DNA from: Parapedobacter tibetensis
GTDB taxonomy: Bacteria > Bacteroidota > Bacteroidia > Sphingobacteriales > Sphingobacteriaceae
Length of the DNA: 64,000 nucleotides
Direction: 5' to 3'
Assembly: GCF_024643205.1 (NCBI RefSeq)
Contig: NZ_JAMKQJ010000011.1
Span: 144,673-208,672, forward strand
In this document: piece after piece, positions 8,414 through 17,201 of the stretch
Layout of the letters: every line of letters begins with the position of its first letter
Position numbering within the stretch: position 1 is the first letter of the stretch
Program-made: the position numbers and the translations under genes
Notes under the pieces: model-generated
Database searches by the model: none
What the model saw: only the letters and a program-made list of their open reading frames with translations
Told to the model about the DNA's origin: nothing

Positions 8414-8449
8414 AGGGTTTCCATTTTTACGTTTTCAGATGGCGAGCAT

Positions 8450-9613
8450 TCATTGGCCGATGATACCCAATTCAAGCCCCCGTAGTTCGGCCAACCCGCG
8501 TAGACGGCCGATAGCCGAATAGCCCGGTGCCGTGGTTTTATTGAGGTCATCAAGCATTTGGTGTCCATGGTCTGGGCGGAAGGGGATAGCCTTTTCGCGC
8601 AGTTGGTTTTCGGCCTGTAGGGCTTTCATTATCGCATGCATATTGACATCGCCATCCAAATGGTCTGCTTCAAAAAAATTCCCCTGCTCATCTTTCTTTA
8701 CGTTACGCAGGTGTACGAAATAAACACGCTCTTTTACTGCGTCAAAAACTGCTGGAATATCGTTGGACATACCTGCACCCAAAGATCCCGTGCAAAAACA
8801 GATGCCGTTAAATGGTTTGTCCAATTCGCGGAGAATATACAATAGGTCTTCTTTATTGCTGGCAATACGCGGTAGCCCAAGAATGGGATAGGGCGGGTCG
8901 TCGGGATGGATAGTCATCCGGATACCGTTTTCTTCGCATACTTCCGCGATGGATGACAAAAACCAAATCAGGTTTTGCCGTAGCCCATCAAAACCAATGG
9001 CTGCGTATTCACGAATACTCTCACGCAGCTCTTCCAGTTCAATGCTTCGTTCGCCCGGTATTCCCATCAATACATTGGTGTTTAACAACTCCATGGTTTG
9101 CGGCGTATATGCTTCGTATCTTTTTTTTGCTTCAACTTTAATTTCTTCGGGGTAATCTTGCTCAGCCCCTTCCCTTTTCAATACAAAAAGATCAAAGATT
9201 GCTAAATCATTCCAATCAAAATACAACGCTTTCGAACCGTCCTTCATCTCCAAATCGAGCTGCGTACGCGTCCAATCCAACACCGGCATGAAATTATAGC
9301 AAACGGTCTTAATCCCTTCCTGGCCTAAGTTTCGTAGGGTTTGCCTATAATTTTCAATATAGATTTGCGCATCAGGCCTCCGGGTTTTGATGGCCTCGTG
9401 CACGGGCACGCTTTCCACCACACTCCATGTAAGCCCCGCCGCTTCTATCAAGGCTTTTCGCTCCCGAATATCTTCCAATGGCCACGTCGCCCCATGGGGA
9501 ATATGATGGAGTGCAGTTACTATACCCGTGGCTCCCGCCTGTTTGATGTCCTGCAAAGAAACCGTATCAGCGGGACCGTACCAGCGCCAGGTTTGTTCAA
9601 GTTTTTTTGTCAT
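8450..9613 (-). CDS. uxuA: Mannonate dehydratase
   Basis: The 387-residue enzyme dehydrates D-mannonate to 2-keto-3-deoxy-D-gluconate. The N-terminus LEQTWRWYGPADTVSLQDI and the segments ALHHIPHG, SVVESVPVHEAIK, FCTGSLG and PFRPDHGHQM are family hallmarks, the last giving metal ligands and the active site. It sits between the SDR reductase (27-bp gap) and uxaC (36-bp gap), so the three genes are very likely one transcript. The length is standard. Confidence 0.96.
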   Translation of the reverse strand: MTKKLEQTWRWYGPADTVSLQDIKQAGATGIVTALHHIPHGATWPLEDIRERKALIEAAGLTWSVVESVPVHEAIKTRRPDAQIYIENYRQTLRNLGQEGIKTVCYNFMPVLDWTRTQLDLEMKDGSKALYFDWNDLAIFDLFVLKREGAEQDYPEEIKVEAKKRYEAYTPQTMELLNTNVLMGIPGERSIELEELRESIREYAAIGFDGLRQNLIWFLSSIAEVCEENGIRMTIHPDDPPYPILGLPRIASNKEDLLYILRELDKPFNGICFCTGSLGAGMSNDIPAVFDAVKERVYFVHLRNVKKDEQGNFFEADHLDGDVNMHAIMKALQAENQLREKAIPFRPDHGHQMLDDLNKTTAPGYSAIGRLRGLAELRGLELGIIGQ

Positions 9614-9640
9614 TTTCTTTTATGCTTATTTGCCCTTCAA

Positions 9641-10462
9641 TCACACTCCACTCCAGGCATTGAATCCACCATCTACCATAATGGTTTCACCGGAAACAAA
9701 AGCCGATGCATCGCTCAATAAGTATATCAATGTGCCGGTCAATTCTGCCGGAGCGCCCAGTCGCCCAAAGGCCGTGTTGTTGACAAAGCGCTGGGCGCGG
9801 TCGGTATATGACCCATCGGCGTTGGTGAGCAATGTACGGTTTTGCTCTGTAAGAAAGACACCGGGTGCAATGGCATTGACCCGTACTTTGTCGCCATAAC
9901 GCTGGGCTAATTCCACAGCCATCCATTTGGTATACCCTTCAATGGCGCATTTGGCCATAGTGTACCCCATCACGCGTGTAATGGCTTGCTGTGCTGCCAA
10001 GGAAGAGATATTCACGATGGAACCTTTGCCCTGTTCGGCGATGACCCTGCCAAAAATATGTGTAGGTATCACAGTACCAAAAAGATTCAGCTCCACGGCT
10101 TTCTTGGTGTCTTCTATTTTTGAATCAAAAAGGTTTTGGTCAGGACCAATCGTTGCGCCGGGGATATTGCCACCTGCGGCATTTACCAAGCCGTCTATCG
10201 TGCCCCAAGTATCTAATATTTCTTTTTTGGCGTCGTGTATGGCGCGTTCATCCAGTACGTTTGTAATCACTGCTATGGCTTCTCCTCCTCTGGATTTGAT
10301 GGCCGCTACACGTTCGAGGGCTCGTTCCTTGTTGCGTCCTAATATCGCCACTTTGGCCCCTGCCGCAGCAGTCGCCAAGGCAAATGATTCGCCCAGAACC
10401 CCCGTGGCACCAGTAATTACTACCACCTTGTCAACCAAAGAAAACTGTTGTATTCCATCCAT
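9641..10462 (-). CDS. SDR-family D-mannonate oxidoreductase (fructuronate reductase)
   Basis: A 273-residue short-chain dehydrogenase with cofactor motif TGATGVLG, structural NAAGG, catalytic serine in NISS and YTMAK (Tyr-x-x-x-Lys). The position immediately upstream of uxuA and uxaC, and the long loop FDSKIEDTKKAVELNLFGT typical of this SDR group, assign the reduction of D-fructuronate to D-mannonate. It thus replaces the unrelated long-chain UxuB of enterobacteria, so I do not use that symbol. It is the first gene of the operon, and the promoter must lie in the 388-bp gap shared with the HU gene. Confidence 0.87.
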   Translation of the reverse strand: MDGIQQFSLVDKVVVITGATGVLGESFALATAAAGAKVAILGRNKERALERVAAIKSRGGEAIAVITNVLDERAIHDAKKEILDTWGTIDGLVNAAGGNIPGATIGPDQNLFDSKIEDTKKAVELNLFGTVIPTHIFGRVIAEQGKGSIVNISSLAAQQAITRVMGYTMAKCAIEGYTKWMAVELAQRYGDKVRVNAIAPGVFLTEQNRTLLTNADGSYTDRAQRFVNNTAFGRLGAPAELTGTLIYLLSDASAFVSGETIMVDGGFNAWSGV

Positions 10463-10850
10463 AGCTATTAAAATAAGGTTTATATCGTGTTTAAAACGCC
10501 AATATTAGTCAAAAATGAGCTTAATCGCTATGTTTTTTTGGATAAATATCTACGAAAACGTTGTAGCATAACACATTGCAGTGAAAATGCTTATTTAAGA
10601 AATATGTGGATCTAGCTGATGATCTCCTCACTTAAGAGCGCGTGTTGCCAATACGGCTAAAGCCCATTCAGAAGGAACAATCGGTTTTGCTAAAAGCTAG
10701 GTAAAGCGTGTCAAAAATTATTCATCTGGGTGGGCTTTACAAAAATTTAACAATTTTATTTTAAGATGTCGTTTTAAAGCGATACTTTTGCATCCCCAAC
10801 ATTGGAAGGGCTTACATGTTGAAAAATAATTAATTACAAAAAATATAGAT
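10463..10850. other. 388-bp divergent regulatory region (uronate operon / HU)
   Basis: I find no coding frame. The right end carries the HU promoter box. The middle includes an AAAACGTTGTAGC stretch around 10555 that vaguely resembles a LacI- or GntR-type operator half. This would suit control of the uronate operon, but I found no second half-site and no adjacent regulator gene. Confidence 0.4.
10783..10790 (+). promoter_or_regulatory. -7 box of the HU promoter
   Basis: TACTTTTG matches TAnnTTTG and lies 60 bases upstream of the HU start codon. This fits a highly expressed nucleoid protein with a leader of about 55 bases. Confidence 0.55.
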
Positions 10851-11135
10851 ATGACTAAAGCAGAAATTATCGCGGAAATCGCTAACAAAACGGGGTTAGA
10901 GAAAGTAGATGTTCAAGAAACTGTTGAAGCTTTTTTCAAAGTAGTGAAAAATGCCATGATCGGGGGTGAGAATGTTTATGTAAGAGGATTCGGTAGTTTT
11001 GTAGTGAAAAAAAGGGCAGAGAAAACCGCGCGCAACATCTCGAAGAACACTGCCATTATTATACCTGCACACTATGTGCCGACATTCAAACCCGCCAAAA
11101 CGTTTGTTGAAAAGGTAAAAACCGGCAACAAATAA
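10851..11135 (+). CDS. HU-family DNA-binding protein
   Basis: The 94-residue protein is a bacterial histone-like HU/IHF-family dimer that bends DNA. It begins MTKAEIIAEIANKTGL and has the conserved VYVRGFGSFVVKKRAEKTAR and a beta-arm containing IIIPAHYVPTFKPAKTF. Length is typical. The arm has IIIPAHYVPTF in place of the usual RNPQTGE type, as in several Bacteroidota HU paralogs. It is followed 33 bases later by a TPR protein, the order often seen upstream of RNase G in this phylum. Confidence 0.94.
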   Translation: MTKAEIIAEIANKTGLEKVDVQETVEAFFKVVKNAMIGGENVYVRGFGSFVVKKRAEKTARNISKNTAIIIPAHYVPTFKPAKTFVEKVKTGNK

Positions 11136-11168
11136 TTGCGCCCATAAGCGCAATGTAGCGTATCCGCC

Positions 11169-12002
11169 ATGCAAAGGACCAAACAGATAGCCACGATAAC
11201 ATCCATTGTTATACTCATGGGCTTCCTTTTGGTACAACCCATCAAGGGTTTGGTCAATAAAGATAAAGGCGGCGCAGCGTCCGATACGGAGTCCAGTTCC
11301 TTGGTAACTTTCGAATTGGTATCTCAACAGGCCAAGCAAGGGCTGAATGTGAATATCATCAAGGAAATATCGGATATTGAAGCACAATTACGAGACGCTT
11401 CTGATTCGAAGAAAATTGATTTGCTGCAACAACTTGCGATGAAGTGGGATGATGTGAACAGGCCCGCCCCAACCGGATTCATCTATGAAAAACTAGCCGA
11501 TCTCGATGCTAAGTTTGATTATTGGTTAAAGGCAGGCAATGCTTATCGTGAAGCATATGCTAATCTCCAGGACACGTCGATGGCAGGTGCATTCAATGGT
11601 TATGCGATAAATGCTTATCAAAAAGCCTTGGAAATCAACGGGAATGATTTAGACGCCAAAACGGGATTGGGTAGTGCATACGTAAGTGGCACAAACAATC
11701 CCATGGCTGGCATTGCGCTCTTACAGGAAGTGGTCAAAGCCGATCCATCCCATATTGATGCAAACAAAAACTTAGGCCTATTCTCCATGCAGTCACGTCA
11801 GTTTGACCGCGCGATAGATCGGTTTAAGACCGTTGTATCTTTGAAACCGGATGCCGAATCCTATTTTTACCTGGCAACAAGTTATGAAAACATTGGGTTG
11901 AAACGAGAAGCAATAGCTGCGTTTGAAAAAAGCAGGGAACTTGCTGCAGATCCAACTCTCACTCAGTTTATCAATCGTAAAATCGATGAATTGAGTAAAT
12001 AA
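11169..12002 (+). CDS. Membrane-anchored tetratricopeptide-repeat protein
   Basis: The 277-residue protein has an N-terminal membrane helix (IATITSIVILMGFLLVQPIK) and a periplasmic or cytoplasmic-face domain with at least three TPR-like helix pairs. The segments AINAYQKALEINGNDLDAKT, DPSHIDANKNLGLFSMQSRQ and AESYFYLATSYENIGLKREA show TPR spacing. It probably serves as a protein-interaction scaffold. It lies between HU and the basic peptide plus RNase G, an arrangement conserved in Bacteroidota. No enzymatic motif is present. Confidence 0.85.
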   Translation: MQRTKQIATITSIVILMGFLLVQPIKGLVNKDKGGAASDTESSSLVTFELVSQQAKQGLNVNIIKEISDIEAQLRDASDSKKIDLLQQLAMKWDDVNRPAPTGFIYEKLADLDAKFDYWLKAGNAYREAYANLQDTSMAGAFNGYAINAYQKALEINGNDLDAKTGLGSAYVSGTNNPMAGIALLQEVVKADPSHIDANKNLGLFSMQSRQFDRAIDRFKTVVSLKPDAESYFYLATSYENIGLKREAIAAFEKSRELAADPTLTQFINRKIDELSK

Positions 12003-12036
12003 TTAGTTAAATTCATTCATTTAAAAAAATTAAGCT

Positions 12037-12126
12037 ATGCCAAGCGGAAAGAAAAGAAAAAGACACAAGATGGCTACCCACAAACGTAAAAAACGTTTAA
12101 GAAAGAACAGGCATAAGAAAAAATAG
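12037..12126 (+). CDS. 29-residue highly basic peptide, ribosomal-protein-like
   Basis: The frame encodes MPSGKKRKRHKMATHKRKKR followed by LRKNRHKKK: about 60 percent Lys, Arg or His in 29 residues. Such very basic short proteins are almost always ribosomal or nucleic-acid bound. The same frame upstream of RNase G is widespread in Bacteroidota as far as I recall, and a phylum-specific ribosomal protein (named bL38 in Flavobacterium) has been described. I cannot confirm that this is that protein. It lies 34 bases after the TPR gene and is too short for most gene callers. Confidence 0.7.
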   Translation: MPSGKKRKRHKMATHKRKKRLRKNRHKKK

Positions 12127-12535
12127 TCTTTCTTGCCTAGTATAGACCAACTACCGGAATGGGGTATATAAATGAGCGTGATTTCACAATTGAACTCTGC
12201 CCCATATGATGCCGGAAAGAATTGGTTTATAACTAATTGCGGTGGTGGCTGAGCAAGGTGTTTACCTTGATGTAACTCCGTACCATCGTTGGTTATTAAA
12301 CGTATTTTATTGTTTCATCCAGAGCAGGTATTTGGATCGTGAGATGAAGGCATGTGGGAATTGTTTCAACGTCTATTATTTATTTACGTTATGATCATAA
12401 CGAGATTAAGTTATAGCCATCATATAAACAAGGAAAAATCAGTCAACCATGGCATATCGTTCGCATACTTTCGCCACATCCTAGGCAGCAATAAGCCGCC
12501 TCCAAAACCCACCTGCTTTGCAAAAGGAGTAGCTG
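12127..12535. other. 409-bp leader or gap upstream of RNase G
   Basis: I see no supported gene. The region contains a perfect 16-bp palindrome CGTTATGATCATAACG at 12387-12402 and ends in a strong Shine-Dalgarno sequence. A long untranslated leader upstream of an RNase E/G gene would fit autoregulation of its mRNA, as known for rne in enterobacteria. That parallel is inference only. Confidence 0.45.
12522..12529 (+). promoter_or_regulatory. Strong Shine-Dalgarno site for RNase G
   Basis: AAAAGGAG sits six bases upstream of the TTG start codon. Most genes in this window lack any Shine-Dalgarno sequence, as usual in Bacteroidota, so this one is unusual and fixes the non-ATG start. Confidence 0.65.
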
Positions 12536-14089
12536 TTGGTAAAGGAATTAATTATCGATTCGACTCCCGAAAAGGGGGTCACTATTGCTTTACTACAGGA
12601 CAAACAGCTTGTAGAGCTCAATAAAGAGCAGGCGAACAACAATTACGCCGTAGGCGATATATATCTGGGCAGGATAAAAAAAATAATGCCTGGGCTTAAT
12701 GCTGCGTTCGTAGATGTTGGTTATTCGAAAGACGCTTTCTTGCACTACCTCGACTTGGGGCCGCAGGTGCAATCGCTTGTCAAGCTTACCAAACTAGTAA
12801 AGAATGGCAGTTACAAAGAGAAACTGCTCAATAGTTTAAGACTAGAAAAGGACATCAACAAAGCCGGTAAGATATCTGAGGTATTGAGCCGCAATATGTT
12901 GTTGCCTGTACAAATAGCCAAGGAACCTATTTCTACCAAAGGGCCAAGATTGAGTTCGGATTTGTCTATTGCAGGAAGGTACATCGTGTTAGTGCCTTTT
13001 TCCAGCGCTGTATCCATATCCAAGCGCATCAAAGGCAACGCAGAGCGTAATCGCCTCAAAAAAATTGTAGAAAGTATCAAACCTGCCAATTTCGGCGTAA
13101 TCATCCGGACTGTTTCAGAAGGTAAGGGTGTAGCGGAGTTACAGAAAGATTTATTGGACACCATTTCCAAATGGGAACTTTTCACAAGTCGCCTGCGTTC
13201 GGTCGAACCCGCGCAAAAGGTGCTTGGCGAAATGGACCGGGCTTCGACCATCTTACGTGATATCCTCACCGATGAGTTTTCGCATATTTATGTCAATGAT
13301 CAGATGATCTATGAGGAGACTCGTTCGTATGTGCAGGAAATTTCGCCAGATTTGGAGAAAATAGTCAAACTATACAAGCATAAGGAACCCATATTCGAAC
13401 ATTTCGGCATCGAACGGCAGATTAAGGCGGCATTCGGTAAGACGGTAAACCTGCATGGCGGGGCTTATCTCGTAATCGAGCATACCGAGGCGCTTCATGT
13501 CATTGATGTGAATAGTGGCAACCGTACAGCCAATAAAGAAAACCAAGAGGAAAATGCCTTACAGGTAAACATGGAGGCCGCTAAGGAAATCGCACGCCAA
13601 CTTCGCCTTCGCGATATGGGAGGTATTGTGGTGATCGATTTCATCGATATGCACAAGCCGGCCAATCGCAAGGAACTGCATGCGCACCTGAAGCAGTGTA
13701 TGGCCACAGATCGCGCTAGACATACCATTTTGCCTCCAAGCAAATTTGGCCTCGTGCAAATCACCAGGCAACGCGTACGGCCCGAAATGTCCATTGTGAC
13801 CAACGAAAAATGCCCTGCTTGTGATGGTACCGGGGAAATCCGTTCCAGCATTGTGCTCATGGATGATATCGAAAACAACTTGAGTTTTATCCTTCAGGAA
13901 CAGAATGAAAAGGATATTACGCTATGTGTGCACCCGTACATTTATGCTTATGTCAAATCCGGTTTCATCTCGCGTCGGATGAAATGGTATTTCAAATTCG
14001 GTCGGTGGATCAAAGTGAAACCCGTTTCATCGTATTACCTCACTGAATTCCATTTTTTCAATGGCAAAGAGGTAGAGATAAAGTTATAA
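12536..14089 (+). CDS. Ribonuclease E/G family endoribonuclease
   Basis: The 517-residue enzyme cleaves single-stranded RNA in rRNA maturation and mRNA decay. The start is TTG, supported by the upstream AAAAGGAG and by the family N-terminus VKELIIDSTPEKGVTIALLQ. An S1 RNA-binding domain occupies about residues 38-130 (VGDIYLGRIKKIMPGLNAAF). The DNase-I-like catalytic part has Asp324 in DVNSGNRT and the metal-binding DFIDM (Asp368, Asp371). The zinc-link CPACDG (Cys426, Cys429) mediates dimerisation. It ends soon after, so it is of the short RNase G type without a degradosome scaffold tail. The gene is followed by a bidirectional terminator. Confidence 0.94.
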   Translation: MVKELIIDSTPEKGVTIALLQDKQLVELNKEQANNNYAVGDIYLGRIKKIMPGLNAAFVDVGYSKDAFLHYLDLGPQVQSLVKLTKLVKNGSYKEKLLNSLRLEKDINKAGKISEVLSRNMLLPVQIAKEPISTKGPRLSSDLSIAGRYIVLVPFSSAVSISKRIKGNAERNRLKKIVESIKPANFGVIIRTVSEGKGVAELQKDLLDTISKWELFTSRLRSVEPAQKVLGEMDRASTILRDILTDEFSHIYVNDQMIYEETRSYVQEISPDLEKIVKLYKHKEPIFEHFGIERQIKAAFGKTVNLHGGAYLVIEHTEALHVIDVNSGNRTANKENQEENALQVNMEAAKEIARQLRLRDMGGIVVIDFIDMHKPANRKELHAHLKQCMATDRARHTILPPSKFGLVQITRQRVRPEMSIVTNEKCPACDGTGEIRSSIVLMDDIENNLSFILQEQNEKDITLCVHPYIYAYVKSGFISRRMKWYFKFGRWIKVKPVSSYYLTEFHFFNGKEVEIKL

Positions 14090-14092
14090 CAT

Positions 14093-14130
14093 AAAAAGGG
14101 AAACCCGGGCATACCCGAATTTCCCTTTTT
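14093..14130. terminator. Bidirectional terminator between RNase G and EEP phosphatase
   Basis: AAAAAGGGAAA and CCCGGG pair with CCCG and TTTCCCTTTTT around a CATA loop, with A-tract and T-tract on opposite sides. It can end both convergent transcripts. It overlaps the stop codon of the minus-strand gene by two bases. Confidence 0.85.
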
Positions 14131-14926
14131 ATTTCAGCAACTCCAGCGTAACCAACACGGGCATATGATCCGAAGGGTTTTCCTTGATTACCTTGATATC
14201 CTTGATATCCCATTTGTGCCCCTTGCCCTTGGAAAGGAAAACATAATCAATCCTTGATTGTGGGTTTTCAAACGGAATGGTGTTTTCTTCCTTTCCATAT
14301 TCCCGTGCTGCATCCAAGAATTTTTCCGAAATTACCTGGTATGGTTCGGTGTCAGGCCTGAAATTGAAATCCCCACCCATGATTACAGGGATAGCTTGGT
14401 TTTCAAAAACCGTATTAATGGCCTCTACTTGTGCAATACGATTTGCCTCAGACTTATGGCAAAGATGCGTGCCAGCAAAAATCAGCTGATTCCCATCAGG
14501 TAGCGTGTATGTAACGGAAAGCAGTGCTCGGGCCTCACCTCCTTCAGGTAAAGGCAACGTATCTCTTTTTGCTTCAGAAGGCCAACGGGAAAGCACCCCT
14601 TCGCCATATCCGCCATTGCTATAATCGATAGCCTTAGCAAAATAGCCGTGCATGCCTGTGAGTTTAGCGAGTTCCTGTACCAAATCCTTGGGCACCCCAT
14701 TATTGAATCCTGCAGTACGATTGGTCATGCTGTCCACCTCCTGCAAAGCAACAAAATCGGGCTTATATGCATTGATGATGTCGGCTATTTCCTGCAGGTT
14801 ACTGTTCCCTGGATTGTAATTATGTTCACCATGATAGATGTTATAAGTCATTACTTTGAGCTCTTGCGCTGAAGCCATTACGCCGGGCAAACAAAGCAAT
14901 AAACATATAATAAAGTGCTTATACAT
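14129..14926 (-). CDS. Secreted endonuclease/exonuclease/phosphatase (EEP) family protein
   Basis: The 265-residue protein has a signal peptide (MYKHFIICLLLCLPGVMASA) and a complete EEP fold. TYNIYHG provides the metal-binding Asn, LQEVD the catalytic Glu, GTHLCHKSEANRIAQV the central helix, GGDFNF the Asp-Asn pair, and PSDHMPVLVTL the terminal Asp-His. Such exported EEP proteins are phosphodiesterases or phosphatases acting on phospholipids, nucleic acids or sugar phosphates. It is downstream of miaA by 32 bases but is probably functionally unrelated. Substrate is unknown. Confidence 0.9.
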   Translation of the reverse strand: MYKHFIICLLLCLPGVMASAQELKVMTYNIYHGEHNYNPGNSNLQEIADIINAYKPDFVALQEVDSMTNRTAGFNNGVPKDLVQELAKLTGMHGYFAKAIDYSNGGYGEGVLSRWPSEAKRDTLPLPEGGEARALLSVTYTLPDGNQLIFAGTHLCHKSEANRIAQVEAINTVFENQAIPVIMGGDFNFRPDTEPYQVISEKFLDAAREYGKEENTIPFENPQSRIDYVFLSKGKGHKWDIKDIKVIKENPSDHMPVLVTLELLK

Positions 14927-14958
14927 GTTTTAATCCTCCAATAATTAATACAACAATA

Positions 14959-15858
14959 TTACGCTTTCCGCAGATTTTCCACAACATCTATCGCCATATT
15001 TTCAATCAACTGCCACTTCAGCCAATGAATTTTTAATCCGTCTTTCTCCATCTTGCGGAAATAGGTCATCTGTCGCTTGGCGAAGCGATGTATTTCGGTG
15101 TTGAGCCGGGCGAAAAACATATGGTAGTCCATTTCGCCCAAGAGGTACTGCGTGATATATTTATATTCTAGCCCATAATAGACTAGCCTTTCCGGGGGTA
15201 TCCCTCTTTGCAGTAACAACCTTACTTCGTCAATCAAACCTTCATCAAGTCGTTTCTGAAGTCTTTCAGTGATACGTTGTCTTCGGGTTTCCACTGGAGG
15301 ATTAATGCCAAAAATAGTTGCTGAAAGCGGGGGGTATGGATTTGGCGGCAATGTGTATTGCTGGCACCATGTGGCTATCTCGATGGCTCGGATAAGCCGT
15401 TTCTTGGTGCTGGTATCCGCCTTGAAATCGGACGGAACGGGCAAATGCCGTAGTTTCTCCTTTAAGGTTTCAGCAGCTAGCGGTTCGAGCATTGCTCGCA
15501 GCGCGGCATCTACGGGTACGATGGTATAATCAAGCCGCTGCATGACCGATTGGATATATAACCCTGTACCCCCACATAAGATGGGCTGTTTGCCTTGCCG
15601 TCGGATGGATTCCACGGCTTTATGTACATCTTCCTGATATTGGGTTACGTGATAAGTCTCCCCTGCCTCAAGGATGTCAATGAGGTGATACGGGATATTA
15701 CCATATATGTGGAGATCCTTGCCAGTGCCCAAATCCATCCCCCTGTAGACCTGCCGCGAATCTGCACTGATGATGGCGCCATTGGTCTGGCGAGCCACTT
15801 CTATAGCTAGCTGGGTCTTTCCAGAAGCGGTAGGGCCAAGGATGACCACCAACCTCAC
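14959..15858 (-). CDS. miaA: tRNA dimethylallyltransferase
   Basis: The 299-residue enzyme adds a dimethylallyl group to A37 of tRNAs reading UNN codons. The P-loop GPTASGKT, the substrate motif SADSRQVYRGMDLGTGK, GGTGLYIQ and the C-terminal KRQMTYFRK are all diagnostic. Length is typical. Its start overlaps the stop of the upstream Gfo/Idh dehydrogenase by four bases, so translation is coupled, although the two functions appear unrelated. Confidence 0.96.
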   Translation of the reverse strand: MRLVVILGPTASGKTQLAIEVARQTNGAIISADSRQVYRGMDLGTGKDLHIYGNIPYHLIDILEAGETYHVTQYQEDVHKAVESIRRQGKQPILCGGTGLYIQSVMQRLDYTIVPVDAALRAMLEPLAAETLKEKLRHLPVPSDFKADTSTKKRLIRAIEIATWCQQYTLPPNPYPPLSATIFGINPPVETRRQRITERLQKRLDEGLIDEVRLLLQRGIPPERLVYYGLEYKYITQYLLGEMDYHMFFARLNTEIHRFAKRQMTYFRKMEKDGLKIHWLKWQLIENMAIDVVENLRKA

Positions 15859-17027
15859 ACGACAAACTTAGTCCACTTCTCGGTACTACTATTACTCGCT
15901 ACCACATTATCGATGAAAGCCATACCCCGTACTCCTTCATCCACTTGCGGGAAATCGAGCATTTCGGGTGTGGGTGTTTCACCATTAAGCTTGGCCGACA
16001 CCGTGAGGACAAAATTCCGATAGATGTTGCCGAAGGCTTCCAGAAGCCCTTCGGGATGGCCTGATGGAATACGCGTATTATGGGTGGCGAAACTGCTTAG
16101 GGTATAGGGCGGTTGGTAGGCGTTACCGGTACGGATATATTGCCGGGGCTGGTCAAGAATCTTTATAATCAGATTGTTGGGATCTTCCTGGGCCCATTCG
16201 ATGCCTCCTTTTTCTCCATACACACGGATACGGAGCGCGTTTTCTTCTCCTGCCGAAATTTGTGAGGCAGTAAGTACTCCACGCGCACCGTTGTCAAAAC
16301 GCAGTAATACATTTCCATCATCGTCAAGCAACCTGCCTTCAACCAATGTGGATAGGTCTGCGCAAAGTTCGGTAATCTGCAAGCCGGTGACATATTCGGC
16401 CAAATGCGCTGCATGCGTGCCGATGTCACCCATAGCCCCACTTTTACCCGATTTCTTGGGGTCCGTGCGCCAAGCGGCCTGAGCATTTCCTTCACGCTCA
16501 GAGAGGCGGCTCAGCCATCCTTGCGGGTATTCTACAACGATTTTTCTCACCTTACCCAATACGCCCTCTTTTATCATGGCCTTGGCTTGTTTCACCATCG
16601 GGTAACCACTATACGTATGTGTGAGGCATAGCATTTTTCCTGTGCGTTCTACAATTTCTTTCAACTCCTTGGCTTCTTCGAGTGTAAAAGTCATTGGTTT
16701 TTCAATGACAACATTGAACCCATGCTCTAAAGCCAGCTTTGCCGGGCCAAAATGCACAAAATTGGGTGTAACGATGGTCACGAAATCCATCTGCACGTCT
16801 TCGGGCAACTGGCTTTCTTTTTCAATCATTTCCTCGTAGGTGAGGTATACGCGGTCTTCGGGGATGAACAGGGCTTTACCCGATTCCTTGGCAACTTCAG
16901 GATTTATGCTGAATGCCCCACAAACCAATTCAACCAGCCCATCCATATTGGCTGCAATCCGGTGCACTGCGCCGATGAATGCGTCCTTTCCTCCACCTAC
17001 CATGCCCATGCGAAGTTTTCTTTCCAT
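15855..17027 (-). CDS. Gfo/Idh/MocA-family oxidoreductase
   Basis: This 390-residue NAD(P)-dependent dehydrogenase begins MERKLRMGMVGGGKDAFIGA, with a Rossmann glycine motif. It carries the family EKPMTFTLEEAKEL motif with the catalytic-region lysine, and GAMGDIGTHAAHLAEYVTG with the Asp-x-x-x-His pair. Such enzymes oxidise or reduce sugars, inositols or their derivatives. The product is close to Bacteroidota proteins annotated only as dehydrogenases, and no neighbour indicates a substrate. It overlaps miaA by four bases, and no promoter box was seen upstream. Confidence 0.9.
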   Translation of the reverse strand: MERKLRMGMVGGGKDAFIGAVHRIAANMDGLVELVCGAFSINPEVAKESGKALFIPEDRVYLTYEEMIEKESQLPEDVQMDFVTIVTPNFVHFGPAKLALEHGFNVVIEKPMTFTLEEAKELKEIVERTGKMLCLTHTYSGYPMVKQAKAMIKEGVLGKVRKIVVEYPQGWLSRLSEREGNAQAAWRTDPKKSGKSGAMGDIGTHAAHLAEYVTGLQITELCADLSTLVEGRLLDDDGNVLLRFDNGARGVLTASQISAGEENALRIRVYGEKGGIEWAQEDPNNLIIKILDQPRQYIRTGNAYQPPYTLSSFATHNTRIPSGHPEGLLEAFGNIYRNFVLTVSAKLNGETPTPEMLDFPQVDEGVRGMAFIDNVVASNSSTEKWTKFVV

Positions 17028-17201
17028 AGTGTTCTTACTGTTTAAAAAAAATATTAGGATCTTGTTTTAACAATCTGCCGAATATACTAAAAATCCCTAA
17101 TTTGTGAACGCAAAAGTCAATAGGATGTTGCCTACAACAGTCGATAAAAAACAGGTTATTAACCTTAGGGTAGTAGGTGATTCGATTTCAGTGATATGCC
17201 A

